This document shows, piece by piece, positions 33,857 to 43,020 of a stretch of DNA of 64,000 bases. The DNA comes from Blautia sp. (GTDB lineage Bacteria > Bacillota > Clostridia > Lachnospirales > Lachnospiraceae): the NCBI GenBank assembly GCA_017515325.1, contig JAFWGA010000049.1, positions 1 through 64,000 of the forward strand. The letters are read 5' to 3'. Both the position numbers and the translations under genes were made by a program. Within the stretch, counting starts at the first letter, position 1. Each line of letters opens with the position of its first letter. A model generated the notes under the pieces. It saw only the letters and a list, made by a program, of their open reading frames with translations. It ran no database searches and was not told the origin of the DNA.

Positions 33857-34660
33857 TTACCTTACAATTGTGCTGCCCAGCAGTTCTGCGATCCTGACTG
33901 TTCGCAGAAGGAAAAAAGCCGTACTGCTTGCTGGCACATACAAAGCATCCCCAAGTCGAAACGCCCGATAATCCGCATAATAAAACTCCTGGCAGTATCC
34001 GCGCAGCATCATGCTGGAATATAGCTCCTGCGCCCGATCCATGCTGCGTAGCAGAAGTTGTCCGAGGAAGGAGCCCCACGCCGAGATGTGGATTCCCTTC
34101 TGCCCCGGTGCACGCAGATGATAGGCGTCCGTCATGACAGCGAGTTCCTCTGTCATCACCCCCACATATCGGTAAGTCAGCAGAAGGAGTGTGACGATCA
34201 GCTTTGGAACATGGAGCTTCCGCAGGGCAGCACAGAGGCTGTCTATGGATGTGGTTGCCATCAGCAGGAAAGAAGCCATCAGGCAGAAAACGCCCTTAAG
34301 CATCAGTGTCAGCATGGAGATGACACCGCCGGAAACAGGAAGACCGCCAAGCTGTAATAGAATGGCCTTATCAAAGAACGGATTAAACAGGCCGACAGCC
34401 ATAACCAGCGGCAGGACAATGCGAAGCTTGTAAAAGCATGCTTTCACCTCGATTCCGCTGACCTGGAAAAGCAGAACCGGCCAAAGCAACATCGGTACCA
34501 GACCTCCCAGATCATACTTGTCAAAGGATAGTGTAACGAGGATATAGACGACTGTTGTGACCAGCTTGGCGGCAGGGTGAAGCGCATGGATCAGGGAAGA
34601 GCCTGCGGCAAGCTCATCCATTTCAGAGAGCTCACGTATCGCTCTTTGCATCTTGTTCAT
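33857..34660 (-). CDS. cbiQ: Energy-coupling factor transmembrane protein (CbiQ)
   Basis: 267 residues with five or six membrane helices. The cytoplasmic coupling region includes SMDRAQELYSSMMLRG, the Arg-Gly-containing motif of ECF T components, preceded by LLTYRYVGVMTEELAVMTDA. It connects the CbiM substrate-binding part to the CbiO ATPase. It lies 35 bases after CbiM and 6 before CbiO. Confidence 0.88.
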   Translation of the reverse strand: MNKMQRAIRELSEMDELAAGSSLIHALHPAAKLVTTVVYILVTLSFDKYDLGGLVPMLLWPVLLFQVSGIEVKACFYKLRIVLPLVMAVGLFNPFFDKAILLQLGGLPVSGGVISMLTLMLKGVFCLMASFLLMATTSIDSLCAALRKLHVPKLIVTLLLLTYRYVGVMTEELAVMTDAYHLRAPGQKGIHISAWGSFLGQLLLRSMDRAQELYSSMMLRGYCQEFYYADYRAFRLGDALYVPASSTAFFLLRTVRIAELLGSTIVR

Positions 34661-34695
34661 TGGTATACTCTCTTTTCCTATCTGCCTGTATCTGT

Positions 34696-35751
34696 TCAGG
34701 GTATCTTCTTTTTACGAAAGAATCCGCCCAGAAGACAAATCAGAATGGCAACGCCTGCAACCATGGCCGAGCCGACAATACCCGAAACCGTAGTGCCAAC
34801 AGCCGTGTCATTATCGGCAAAGGCATAGTCCGGAAGGAACGAGGTCTTCTCCTGAATCGCACCGGCGGTATCTGCAGCCTTGCTGGACAGGCCAAAGCTT
34901 TCTTCATCAAGGCCCATGTTCTCGGCATAGCCTTTCTCCGCATTGCCGAACAGTGCCCACTCCAGTCCATCGGGGTTAGAACTGGCAAGCAGACTCAGCC
35001 CGCCTCCCACGACGAGTGCCACGACAGCAAGAATTGCGATCACTGCCTTCAGTGAGCGTTTAGAACTCTCTCCTCCAACAACCGGAATGCACTGCAGCAG
35101 TTCAGGCCGGGATTCATATACAAACAGTAACACTGCGGTGGTGATCAGTCCTTCCACAAGACCAATAGCCAGATGAATGGGCTGCATCAGCGCAACAAAG
35201 GCACCGAAGGGCAATTCCGTAATGCCGGATAAACTTGTTTCCAGGACAACAGAGAAAGCGCCAAGCTGCAGTGTTACCACACACCCGATGATCGATGCGG
35301 CAACGATCCTTGTGCGCTGCGCAGATTTGCCTTCACCAAACCATTGAATTTGCATGATCGGGCGCCATATCAGATAATAGCCGACAAAGCAGCCGTAAAA
35401 GGCCATATTCCATATGTTGGCGCCTAAGGCCATCAGACCGCCGTCGGCAAAGAAAAGACACTGTATTGCGAGGATCACAATCATCGAAAGAAAACCGGCC
35501 TGAGGCCCGAGTAGTGCGGAGAGAAGCATGCCGCCGCACATATGGCCGGAGGAACCGGTGCCGGGGATCGTATAGTTGATCATCTGACCTGCGAAAACCA
35601 GCGCGGCTGTTACGGCCATAACAGGCAGTTTTTGTGGCTCGTCGTCTTTTTTCAGCTTATGAATGGATATCCCGGCTACTGTGCCGGATGCCGCATACAT
35701 TGTCGCGGCTACAGCAGGAGCAAGTAAAGCATCTGCCATATGCATAATCAA
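34696..35751 (-). CDS. Nickel/cobalt ECF transporter substrate component, CbiM-CbiN fusion
   Basis: 351 residues. The N terminus MIMHMADALLAPAVA carries the metal-coordinating Met-His pair near the start; GTGSSGHMCGGMLLSALLGP is the second CbiM/NikM signature. About seven helices form the M part (1-215). From about 225 the chain continues as an N-type part: one helix, an extracellular loop (EWALFGNAEKGYAENMGLDE, SSLPD-like acidic stretch), and a last helix before FFRKKKIP. This M-N fusion is known for nickel systems (NikMN), so nickel is as likely as cobalt. ATG 35748 (MHMAD) would place the His at residue 2 as in the family; the start shown is three codons earlier at most. Confidence 0.85.
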   Translation of the reverse strand: MIMHMADALLAPAVAATMYAASGTVAGISIHKLKKDDEPQKLPVMAVTAALVFAGQMINYTIPGTGSSGHMCGGMLLSALLGPQAGFLSMIVILAIQCLFFADGGLMALGANIWNMAFYGCFVGYYLIWRPIMQIQWFGEGKSAQRTRIVAASIIGCVVTLQLGAFSVVLETSLSGITELPFGAFVALMQPIHLAIGLVEGLITTAVLLFVYESRPELLQCIPVVGGESSKRSLKAVIAILAVVALVVGGGLSLLASSNPDGLEWALFGNAEKGYAENMGLDEESFGLSSKAADTAGAIQEKTSFLPDYAFADNDTAVGTTVSGIVGSAMVAGVAILICLLGGFFRKKKIP

Positions 35752-36122
35752 TTTTCCCCCTTTCTGGTAGTTATCAAATTATAGAGCTTTTCTGAAATAC
35801 CTACAAGCCCCCGGGGGGGATGCGCTGCCCCAAATGTTGACCTTACGCTGGATAGGATCGACCGGGCAAGGCAGACGGCGGAAATCCTCGGATGGAATGC
35901 GAAATCTGCCGGCATAGAACAACCATGGTATTTAGAGACTGTCTGATGGTTTCAGGTTGTGAATAAGGTTGAACATGTGCGATAATTCATATAAAATCAT
36001 ATGGATAAAGATAATGAATTTCGGGTAATGGTTCTTATGAGAACGAGAAGGATATACAAAAATGAATCTTCCCCCGATTTTTCGTCTGGTCAACGGAATG
36101 GACAGTGAAAAGAGGAAAATAG
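35752..36122. other. Intergenic region between the metal importer and the first Wadjet operon
   Basis: 371 bases. A C/G run occurs at about 35805-35820. A coding-like scrap on the plus strand (about 35821-35946: DLTLDRIDRARQTAEILG, then stop) has no start or ribosome site and no firm family. No cobalamin or NiCo riboswitch pattern was recognised upstream of cbiM. The last 60 bases should hold the Wadjet promoter; AAAAGAGGAAAATAG before ATG 36123 is its ribosome site. Confidence 0.4.
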
Positions 36123-37616
36123 ATGGCTCGATTGACATCAATCAAAGAAGCAGCTTACCTTACTGCTCAGAATGCAGATAAATATCGTTGTATCATGAGG
36201 GTGTTTTATCTGGAATATCAGAGGATTCGTTTTCAACTCTACAAAGAAGAAATTATGGAATTATTGCAGAAAGACTTTCCGGAGGATTTTTCTGATTATT
36301 CCATGGATCAGCTTAAGCTTGATTTACAGGCGTTGGTGGAATGGAAAAACCTTACGCCCTTTCAGGATCCCAAAAGGGTTTACACGATAGAAGATTATAA
36401 AAACAAACAATTTCGCTATGCCATGTCGGAGGCCTCTGTAGAGATTGAGCGGATGGCTATGAAGCTGGAGAATCTTTATCTGGAACCGGCAAACCTTTCC
36501 ACGAATTATTTCATTCGTATGGAACAGGCACTGGATCAGATCAGCACGCTGCAAGGGGAAGAAAACCGGAAGGTCAGTGAATGGTGGAACAGCCTGCAGG
36601 AAGATTTTAAATGTGTAAATCAGAATTATCAGGATTACCTCAGGGAATTTTACAGTGGCAGAAGTGAAAAGATTTTAAAGTCGATTGAGTTTGTCCTGCA
36701 TAAAGACAGATTTATCTCTTACCTGGAGGAATTTGTCCGTGAACTTCAGCTTCACAGTGAGCGGATTGCCGGAAAACTCCGCAGGCTTAAGGCAGAAACC
36801 GTATCCATAGTACTGAAAAAAGCGATCGCGGCAGAGCTTGAAATACCAAGGCCTTTATCAGAACAGCGGGAAGACCTGGAGCTCGTGATCCAGGAAAACA
36901 TTAACGGGAAATGGAATGCTTTAACCCGATGGTTTCTTCCTGGAGATGGCTATCCAAGTGAGAGCAGCAGGGTATTGGATATCACAAATGAGATCATTCA
37001 GAAAATTATTCAGAATGCAGCTCTGATTGTTCAGCTTCAAAATTGGGGAATCAGCCGGAAAACGGATTATATTCGGTATATCAATATGTTTTTGGAATCA
37101 GAAACGCTGAATGATGCACACAGACTGTCAGCACATGTTTTTGGTATTCAGCATTTACGGCATTTTAAGGTAAATACGGATCGACAGACGGACAGCATCT
37201 TCAGCAGCACATTTGAAGAAGACCCCGTTGCGTTTCTGCTGACACCCCGGATTAGGACATATCGTCCCCGGATCGAGAAAAACGGGTATATGGATCGGGA
37301 AATCGAGAAAGCGCAGAAACGGACAGAATATCTCCGTAAGGTTGAAAAGGATCGGCAGATGGTAAACCGGTATATTAAAGGAAACCGCCTTACAGTATCC
37401 GATATCAGAGATATTGTTCCGGAAAGCGTACGGACAACATTGCTGCGGTGGATCTCTCTGGCCAATATGACGCAGAGTGGTACGGGAATCACAGAATATG
37501 GAAGATCATTTGTACTGAGAAAGTATGAAGGAAGCTGCATTTTGCATTGCGAGGACGGGGATCTGAAAATGCCGGATTATGTATTTGAGTTTCAGGATCA
37601 GGAGGAAAACGAATGA
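36123..37616 (+). CDS. jetA: Wadjet type II protein JetA (DUF2397/TIGR02677)
   Basis: 497 residues, soluble. The N terminus (EAAYLTAQNADKYRCIMRVF, and LQALVEWKNLTPFQDPKRVY) fits the DUF2397/TIGR02677 family, the kleisin-like subunit of type II Wadjet. It links the SMC heads and helps sense DNA topology; Wadjet systems cleave small circular DNA and so exclude plasmids. The middle is a long helical stretch; the C-terminal third (TPRIRTYRPRIEKNGYMDRE) is basic. Its stop codon overlaps the jetB start by four bases. First gene of a complete jetABCD operon; the family assignment of all four genes agrees. Confidence 0.87.
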   Translation: MARLTSIKEAAYLTAQNADKYRCIMRVFYLEYQRIRFQLYKEEIMELLQKDFPEDFSDYSMDQLKLDLQALVEWKNLTPFQDPKRVYTIEDYKNKQFRYAMSEASVEIERMAMKLENLYLEPANLSTNYFIRMEQALDQISTLQGEENRKVSEWWNSLQEDFKCVNQNYQDYLREFYSGRSEKILKSIEFVLHKDRFISYLEEFVRELQLHSERIAGKLRRLKAETVSIVLKKAIAAELEIPRPLSEQREDLELVIQENINGKWNALTRWFLPGDGYPSESSRVLDITNEIIQKIIQNAALIVQLQNWGISRKTDYIRYINMFLESETLNDAHRLSAHVFGIQHLRHFKVNTDRQTDSIFSSTFEEDPVAFLLTPRIRTYRPRIEKNGYMDREIEKAQKRTEYLRKVEKDRQMVNRYIKGNRLTVSDIRDIVPESVRTTLLRWISLANMTQSGTGITEYGRSFVLRKYEGSCILHCEDGDLKMPDYVFEFQDQEENE

Positions 37617-38890
37617 ATATTTCTGCTCTCCGAACATTGCTGGAACGGTTTTGGGTGGTAAAAGACCGGGAAAAGGAGCTGTACTACAAAACAAAGGAAG
37701 GCCTGGAAACTGCTGTAAAGTTTGCCAGAGAATATCCCGGGTGGCGCCTGATCAACAATGAAAGGATTCTGAAGCTTGAGAAAATCCCGGCCCATGCAGA
37801 GCCCTTCATGGGGATCACTGATTTTACGGATAAATCGGATTATGTATTGTTTTGTGCATTACTGATTTTTCTGGAGGATCGTGAAGATGGAGAACCCTTT
37901 TTGCTATCGGAACTGATTGATATGATGGAAGCCCAGTTGAAGCCTGTTATGGAGATTGACTGGACATCCTTTACCCTGCGCCGCAGTCTGATCAGAGTGA
38001 TGCAGTTCGCAAAAGAAAAGGGGTTGATCCTGCTCCATGAAGGAAATGTTGAAGCGGTCTCTTCGGATATCCGGCAGGAGGTTCTTTATGAGAATACAGG
38101 ATTATCCCGTTTTTTTGCAGTAAGCTTTCCCTTCGATACCTCCGGATTCCGATCCTGCAAGGATTATGAGAATGAGAATATCTCTGAGGCGGATACCGAC
38201 CGTGGACATTTCAGGATCAACCGGGTTTACAGGGAACTCCTGGCATGCCCGGCCATGTATTGGACCACTTCGGAAGACCCGGATTCTTTGTATCTGAAAA
38301 ATCAGCGTCAATGGGTATCAAAATATCTGGATGAAAATCTGGCAGGCAGACTGGATATTCATAAAAATGCCGCTTTTTTAGTCCTTGACGAGGAAGACAC
38401 TTTCGGAGAGGTATTCCCTGGAACAGGAACCATCTGTGATGTTGTGCTTTTGGTGTGTGAAAGCCTGCGGGAATATGTGAAAGACAGGGATAGCCAAAAC
38501 ACAGGAAAAGAATCATCTCAGGCGTTGATAAAAGAAGGAGATACGATTCTTCTTTCTAAAATGGATTTTTCAGCGCTTTTGGAAAAAACAGTCTCCCTGT
38601 ACCAGGCGGCATGGAGTAAAGAATTCAGGGAATTGCCGAAGAAAAAGCTGGAAACCCAGGTGACAGGATATATGGAGGAATGGATGCTCCTGGGCCGGGA
38701 GGGGGAACTGATCCGGATTTATCCGGCAGCTTTCAAGTTTACAGGACGATATCCTGCCGATTTCCATCCTGAATCCCTTATACCGGAAGAAACAGGAGGA
38801 AATAAAGCTGAAGCCGGTTCAAGGGCAAAGCCGAAAACCACCAGGAAAAAGAAATCAGAAACAGATGGACAGCTTAGTCTGTTTGACTGA
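37613..38890 (+). CDS. jetB: Wadjet type II protein JetB (DUF2398/TIGR02678)
   Basis: 425 residues. It matches the DUF2398/TIGR02678 pattern: LRTLLERFWVVKDREKELYY, FAREYPGWRLINNERILKLE, DYVLFCALLIFLEDREDGEP and the winged-helix-like WTSFTLRRSLIRVMQFAKEK. It is the KITE-like partner of JetA and sits on the kleisin in the SMC complex. The final 30 residues are Lys-rich and end in GQLSLFD. It starts within the jetA stop (ATGA) and is followed after 20 bases by jetC. Confidence 0.87.
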   Translation: MNISALRTLLERFWVVKDREKELYYKTKEGLETAVKFAREYPGWRLINNERILKLEKIPAHAEPFMGITDFTDKSDYVLFCALLIFLEDREDGEPFLLSELIDMMEAQLKPVMEIDWTSFTLRRSLIRVMQFAKEKGLILLHEGNVEAVSSDIRQEVLYENTGLSRFFAVSFPFDTSGFRSCKDYENENISEADTDRGHFRINRVYRELLACPAMYWTTSEDPDSLYLKNQRQWVSKYLDENLAGRLDIHKNAAFLVLDEEDTFGEVFPGTGTICDVVLLVCESLREYVKDRDSQNTGKESSQALIKEGDTILLSKMDFSALLEKTVSLYQAAWSKEFRELPKKKLETQVTGYMEEWMLLGREGELIRIYPAAFKFTGRYPADFHPESLIPEETGGNKAEAGSRAKPKTTRKKKSETDGQLSLFD

Positions 38891-38910
38891 AAAAGAAACA
38901 GGAGATCACG

Positions 38911-41900
38911 ATGCAGGATCAGGAAAACAGAAGAAATCGATGGCATATGAATCGGATGGGCTTTGTCCATTTCTGGCTCTATGATCATGAAATTTTTCCG
39001 TTTGAGAATGGAAAACTTCTTCTCCGGGGACAGAACGCTTCGGGAAAATCTATTACAACACAAAGCTTTATTCCCTTTATCCTGGATGGGGACCGGACCC
39101 CAAGTCGATTGGATCCGTTTGGCACCAGCGATCGCCGGATGGAATACTATTTCCTGACAGAGGGCGGACCCGATGATGTGACAGGATATCTTTTTCTGGA
39201 GTTTAAGCGCGAGGAGACGGAAGAATATCGTACGATCGGAATTGGCCAGCGGGCTCAGAGGGGAAAACCCGGAATGGGCTTCTGGGGATTTGTGATCCTT
39301 GATGGCCGCAGGGTGGGAATTGACTTTAACTTCTATAAGGAGGCCGGCAGTCAATATATTCCTCTTTCCAAGCTGGAATGCAGAAATCTACTGGGGGATC
39401 GTAACTTTTTCACAGACACGCAGGGTGATTACATGAGGGAGGTAAACCGCCAGCTTTTCGGTTTTCCCCGGATTGAGCAGTACAGGCAGTTTGTAAATCT
39501 GCTGATCAAGGTACGGGCGCCCAAGCTTTCAAAGGAATTTAAACCCAGCCGGACCTATGAAATCCTGAATGATTCATTGCAGACACTGGAAGATGAAGAT
39601 TTGCGGGCTATGGTGGATGCCATGGAGAAAATGGACGAGATTGAAGGTCGGCTGGACAGCCTGAGAGATACATACAAAGATCTCGGGATCATAAACAGAG
39701 AATACACCAGATATAATCAATATATTCTGTGGAAAAAAGCCAGAGTATATCTTGAGGCACACAAAAAAGCTGAGTCTTTACTGGCTGCTATGGATGTGCT
39801 GGAATCAGAACTGGAGGATAATGATAAAAAACAACAGGAGATCAGGGAGGATATTGAGAGGCTGACGCAGAAAATCTGTATGCTGGAAAATGAAATAGAC
39901 GTCTGGAGAGAGTCAGACGTCAAGCATGCAGTGGAAGAAAAACTACGGTTGGAAGCTCAGCTTTCTGGGATAGAGGAGGAGATCGAAGATGCGGACAGAA
40001 AAATCAGGAGGCTCCGGGAGGAAATACTACGGCTGGATGGTGTGATACGAGAGCTTGACGGAAAACTGGCGGAACAGGAAAAACAGCTGGGGACTGAACT
40101 GAAGGAACTGAATGATATTAATGAGGTGTTTCTGTTTCCGGAACATGGAAAAGTGATGCGACTGTGCAGGGAAGAACCGGATTCTGCCAGATGGCTCCAG
40201 ATGAAACGGCGGCTGCAGGAAGTCAGTAAAAGGATTCAGGAAGCCAGAGAACGGCTTCGGGAATACAATTTCAGGAAGCAGCGGTTGGATCAGGAGGAAG
40301 AACGCCTGCATCTACTTGATCTGCATCTGCAGACATGTATGGAACAGGAAGAGGATGCGGCCAGAGAGCAGGATTTATGTAAAGATGAACTGATTGAACA
40401 GTGGTACAGCCTGAAGGAAGAAAACCAGGAGCTGATCATCGGGGAGCAGATGCTGCAGGCATTTTGCGGCCGAATCCGCGATTTTTCGGGTGAAATCGAT
40501 CGTATCTGGATTGAGAAGGAGATCCGCAGCTGTTACGAGGAACGTTTTGGGTTCAGAAAAAGCAATGAGTATAAGCTGGATCATGAAGTGCAGTGCCTGA
40601 AACAACAAAAGGAAGGTCTGGAAACGGAGCTGGCAGTTCTGAAAGAGCAAAAAGAGGAGCATCCCTCGAGACGTCCGGCTGTGGAGGCTGCCAGGAAGCG
40701 ATTAAGAGAACACGGAATTGCCTGTATGCCTTTCTACCAGGCTGTTGAATTCGCAATGGAGCTGCCGGAGTCCGGCTGTGACCTGCTGGAGTTGCAGCTG
40801 TCGGCAGCAGGATTACTGGACAGCCTGGTTGTTCCTCGCAGACAGGAGAGACAGGCAAGGGAACTTCTGGCTGAAGGGGACGATATTTTGCTTGTGCCAG
40901 AGCAAACCGGGAAAAATAGCCTGGGGAAATTTGAACTTTTATATCCTTCTGCGGATTTAGAGCCTTCTCTTGCCGATCGTGTCAAAGAGATTCTGGCCTG
41001 GTTTTCTTCCGACGAAAACAGCCAGGTCTCTGCTTTCTTTTCCGGAAACGGGCATTTTCGGTATGGATGGACGGAGGGCTGGCTCAGCTCCGGCCCGGAC
41101 GAGAAAGCACGCTATATCGGAAGGGAAGCCAGAGAACGACGGAAGCAGGAAATGATTCTTCGGAAGGAAGAAGAAATAAGACTGGCAGAAGCAGGGCTGA
41201 CGGAGGCGGAAACCAGACTGCTCCAGGAGAGAAAAGGCTTGGAACGCCTGGAAATGGAATATGGGAAGTGTCCGGATCTGACAGTACTGGAACTGGCTTT
41301 TAAAGCCTTTATAAATGCGCAGGAGCTTCGCGGCAAGGCAGCCCGGGATCATGAAAGCCAGCTTTCGGTCAGGGATGCGGCAGCAGAGGAAGTAAAACGG
41401 GCGGAATTCCGAATGCTGGAAAAATGCAGGGATTTGCCTTATGAACGAACATTGGAAGCCTATGAGGAAGTCATTGATGCCCAGGAGGAATATCGGAATT
41501 CGTTAGCACGGCTTGAAACTCTCTCCCATTCCGTTTCTGTGATAAGGAATGAAAAGCTGAGGTACGAAGAAAAACAGGAAAGCCTGGAGGATCAGGCAGA
41601 CGAAACAGACCAGCAAACCAGGCGAAAAAAGCTGGAAAAGGAAACCCATAGGGCAAAGCTGTCTCAGATTGCTGCGCTTTTGGATAATCCGGAAAATCGA
41701 GCAATGGCAGAACGGATGGAACAGGCAGACAGGGATTTAAAAGAGTATCAGGAGCAGCTTCAGAAGAACAATACGGATCTGGCTGTTTTTGAAGAACGTC
41801 AGAAGAATAACAGAGAGAAACTGGAAGAGGATAAGAAACTGGCAGTGACTGAAATTCAGCATGAAACCTTCCTGAGAGACTATTTCATAGAGGAACTGCG

Positions 41901-43020
41901 GCTGAAGCTGATAGACGGGTTTACTGTTATGGAAACAGATGTCATCCCAAAGGATCTGATTTCTCTGGCACAAAAAACCGCAGGGTTGGTAAGGGAAGGG
42001 GATCGTCAGAAAACGGACGCAGACATGATCTCAGCACTGCACAGCACGTTCAGCCGTTATTCCTCAAGCATTGGCAGCTATGGGGCAGCATTGGAGGATT
42101 GCTTTGGCGACACTCAGGTTGAGGGGGCAGTCAGGAGAAGGCAAATCATTACAGCCTCCTGGAAAGGCAAAAAGCTTCCCCTGCCGGATTTTACACAGCT
42201 TGTCAAGGGTGCCATCGAGGACACCGAGCTTTTGATCCAGCAGAAGGACAGGGAACTCTTTGAGAAGATTCTGGCGGATACGCTGAGTACGAAATTAGCC
42301 CAGAGGATCTCAGAGAGCAGGGAGTGGATCAGGGATATGTCCGCCCTGATGCAGCAGATGGATACATCCATGGGATTATCCTTCGTTCTGAAGTGGATTC
42401 CCGCAAAACCGGAAGGAGAAGGCCGCCTGGGTGCGGACGAATTGGAGAAGCTGCTTCGGCGGGACACAGACCTGATGACACAGGAGGACATCGGAAGGGT
42501 GGCTGAGCATTTTCGGACGGATATTCGAATGGCCAAAAGAGAAGCTGCAGAGAAAAATCTTACCGTGAATTACCTGGATATGGTTCGGAACGCGTTGGAT
42601 TACCGCAGATGGTTTGAGTTCCGGATGTCCTTCATCCGTGCGGGTGAGGCGCCAAAGGAGCTGACAGATCGAGCCTTTAACCGGTTCAGCGGAGGAGAGA
42701 AGGCGATGGCTATGTATGTTCCGCTATTCTCGGCCGTCAATGCGCAGTATCGTAAATCAGACAGAGAAGACCATCCCAGGATGATTGCTCTTGATGAGGC
42801 TTTTGCCGGTGTGGATGATGTCAATATAGGAAGTATGTTTGGACTGGTGGAGAAGCTGGATTTTGACTATATCATGAATTCCCAGGCTCTTTGGGGCTGC
42901 TATCAGGAAGTGAAGGCGCTTCGGATTGCGGAGCTTCTCCGGCCTGCCAACGCTCCGTTTGTTACGGTGGTTTTCTACACATGGAATGGGAAAGAGCGGG
43001 TTCTGGAGGAGAATTTCTGA
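38911..43020 (+). CDS. jetC: Wadjet type II SMC-like ATPase JetC (TIGR02680)
   Basis: 1369 residues, the usual size for TIGR02680. An N-terminal head half has Walker A GQNASGKS (40-47) followed by LDPFGTSDRRMEYYFL, very typical of the family. Long heptad-rich coiled coils occupy about 270-420, 540-600 and 740-1010. The C-terminal head half has the ABC signature FNRFSGGEKAMAMYVPLFSA and Walker B RMIALDEAFAGVDDVN. ATP binding joins the heads and drives loop extrusion along DNA. ATG 38911 follows CAGGAGATCACG. Its stop overlaps the jetD start (TGATG), so the last two genes are translationally coupled. Confidence 0.9.
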   Translation: MQDQENRRNRWHMNRMGFVHFWLYDHEIFPFENGKLLLRGQNASGKSITTQSFIPFILDGDRTPSRLDPFGTSDRRMEYYFLTEGGPDDVTGYLFLEFKREETEEYRTIGIGQRAQRGKPGMGFWGFVILDGRRVGIDFNFYKEAGSQYIPLSKLECRNLLGDRNFFTDTQGDYMREVNRQLFGFPRIEQYRQFVNLLIKVRAPKLSKEFKPSRTYEILNDSLQTLEDEDLRAMVDAMEKMDEIEGRLDSLRDTYKDLGIINREYTRYNQYILWKKARVYLEAHKKAESLLAAMDVLESELEDNDKKQQEIREDIERLTQKICMLENEIDVWRESDVKHAVEEKLRLEAQLSGIEEEIEDADRKIRRLREEILRLDGVIRELDGKLAEQEKQLGTELKELNDINEVFLFPEHGKVMRLCREEPDSARWLQMKRRLQEVSKRIQEARERLREYNFRKQRLDQEEERLHLLDLHLQTCMEQEEDAAREQDLCKDELIEQWYSLKEENQELIIGEQMLQAFCGRIRDFSGEIDRIWIEKEIRSCYEERFGFRKSNEYKLDHEVQCLKQQKEGLETELAVLKEQKEEHPSRRPAVEAARKRLREHGIACMPFYQAVEFAMELPESGCDLLELQLSAAGLLDSLVVPRRQERQARELLAEGDDILLVPEQTGKNSLGKFELLYPSADLEPSLADRVKEILAWFSSDENSQVSAFFSGNGHFRYGWTEGWLSSGPDEKARYIGREARERRKQEMILRKEEEIRLAEAGLTEAETRLLQERKGLERLEMEYGKCPDLTVLELAFKAFINAQELRGKAARDHESQLSVRDAAAEEVKRAEFRMLEKCRDLPYERTLEAYEEVIDAQEEYRNSLARLETLSHSVSVIRNEKLRYEEKQESLEDQADETDQQTRRKKLEKETHRAKLSQIAALLDNPENRAMAERMEQADRDLKEYQEQLQKNNTDLAVFEERQKNNREKLEEDKKLAVTEIQHETFLRDYFIEELRLKLIDGFTVMETDVIPKDLISLAQKTAGLVREGDRQKTDADMISALHSTFSRYSSSIGSYGAALEDCFGDTQVEGAVRRRQIITASWKGKKLPLPDFTQLVKGAIEDTELLIQQKDRELFEKILADTLSTKLAQRISESREWIRDMSALMQQMDTSMGLSFVLKWIPAKPEGEGRLGADELEKLLRRDTDLMTQEDIGRVAEHFRTDIRMAKREAAEKNLTVNYLDMVRNALDYRRWFEFRMSFIRAGEAPKELTDRAFNRFSGGEKAMAMYVPLFSAVNAQYRKSDREDHPRMIALDEAFAGVDDVNIGSMFGLVEKLDFDYIMNSQALWGCYQEVKALRIAELLRPANAPFVTVVFYTWNGKERVLEENF

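Noticed and set aside
35752..36000. Search for a cobalamin or NiCo riboswitch upstream of cbiM
   Set aside because: No B12-box-like or conserved multi-stem pattern was visible; the region only has a G/C run and a coding scrap.
42891..43019. Upstream extension of JetD into jetC
   Set aside because: The stretch codes for the end of JetC; ATG 43020 overlapping the jetC stop fits operon coupling.
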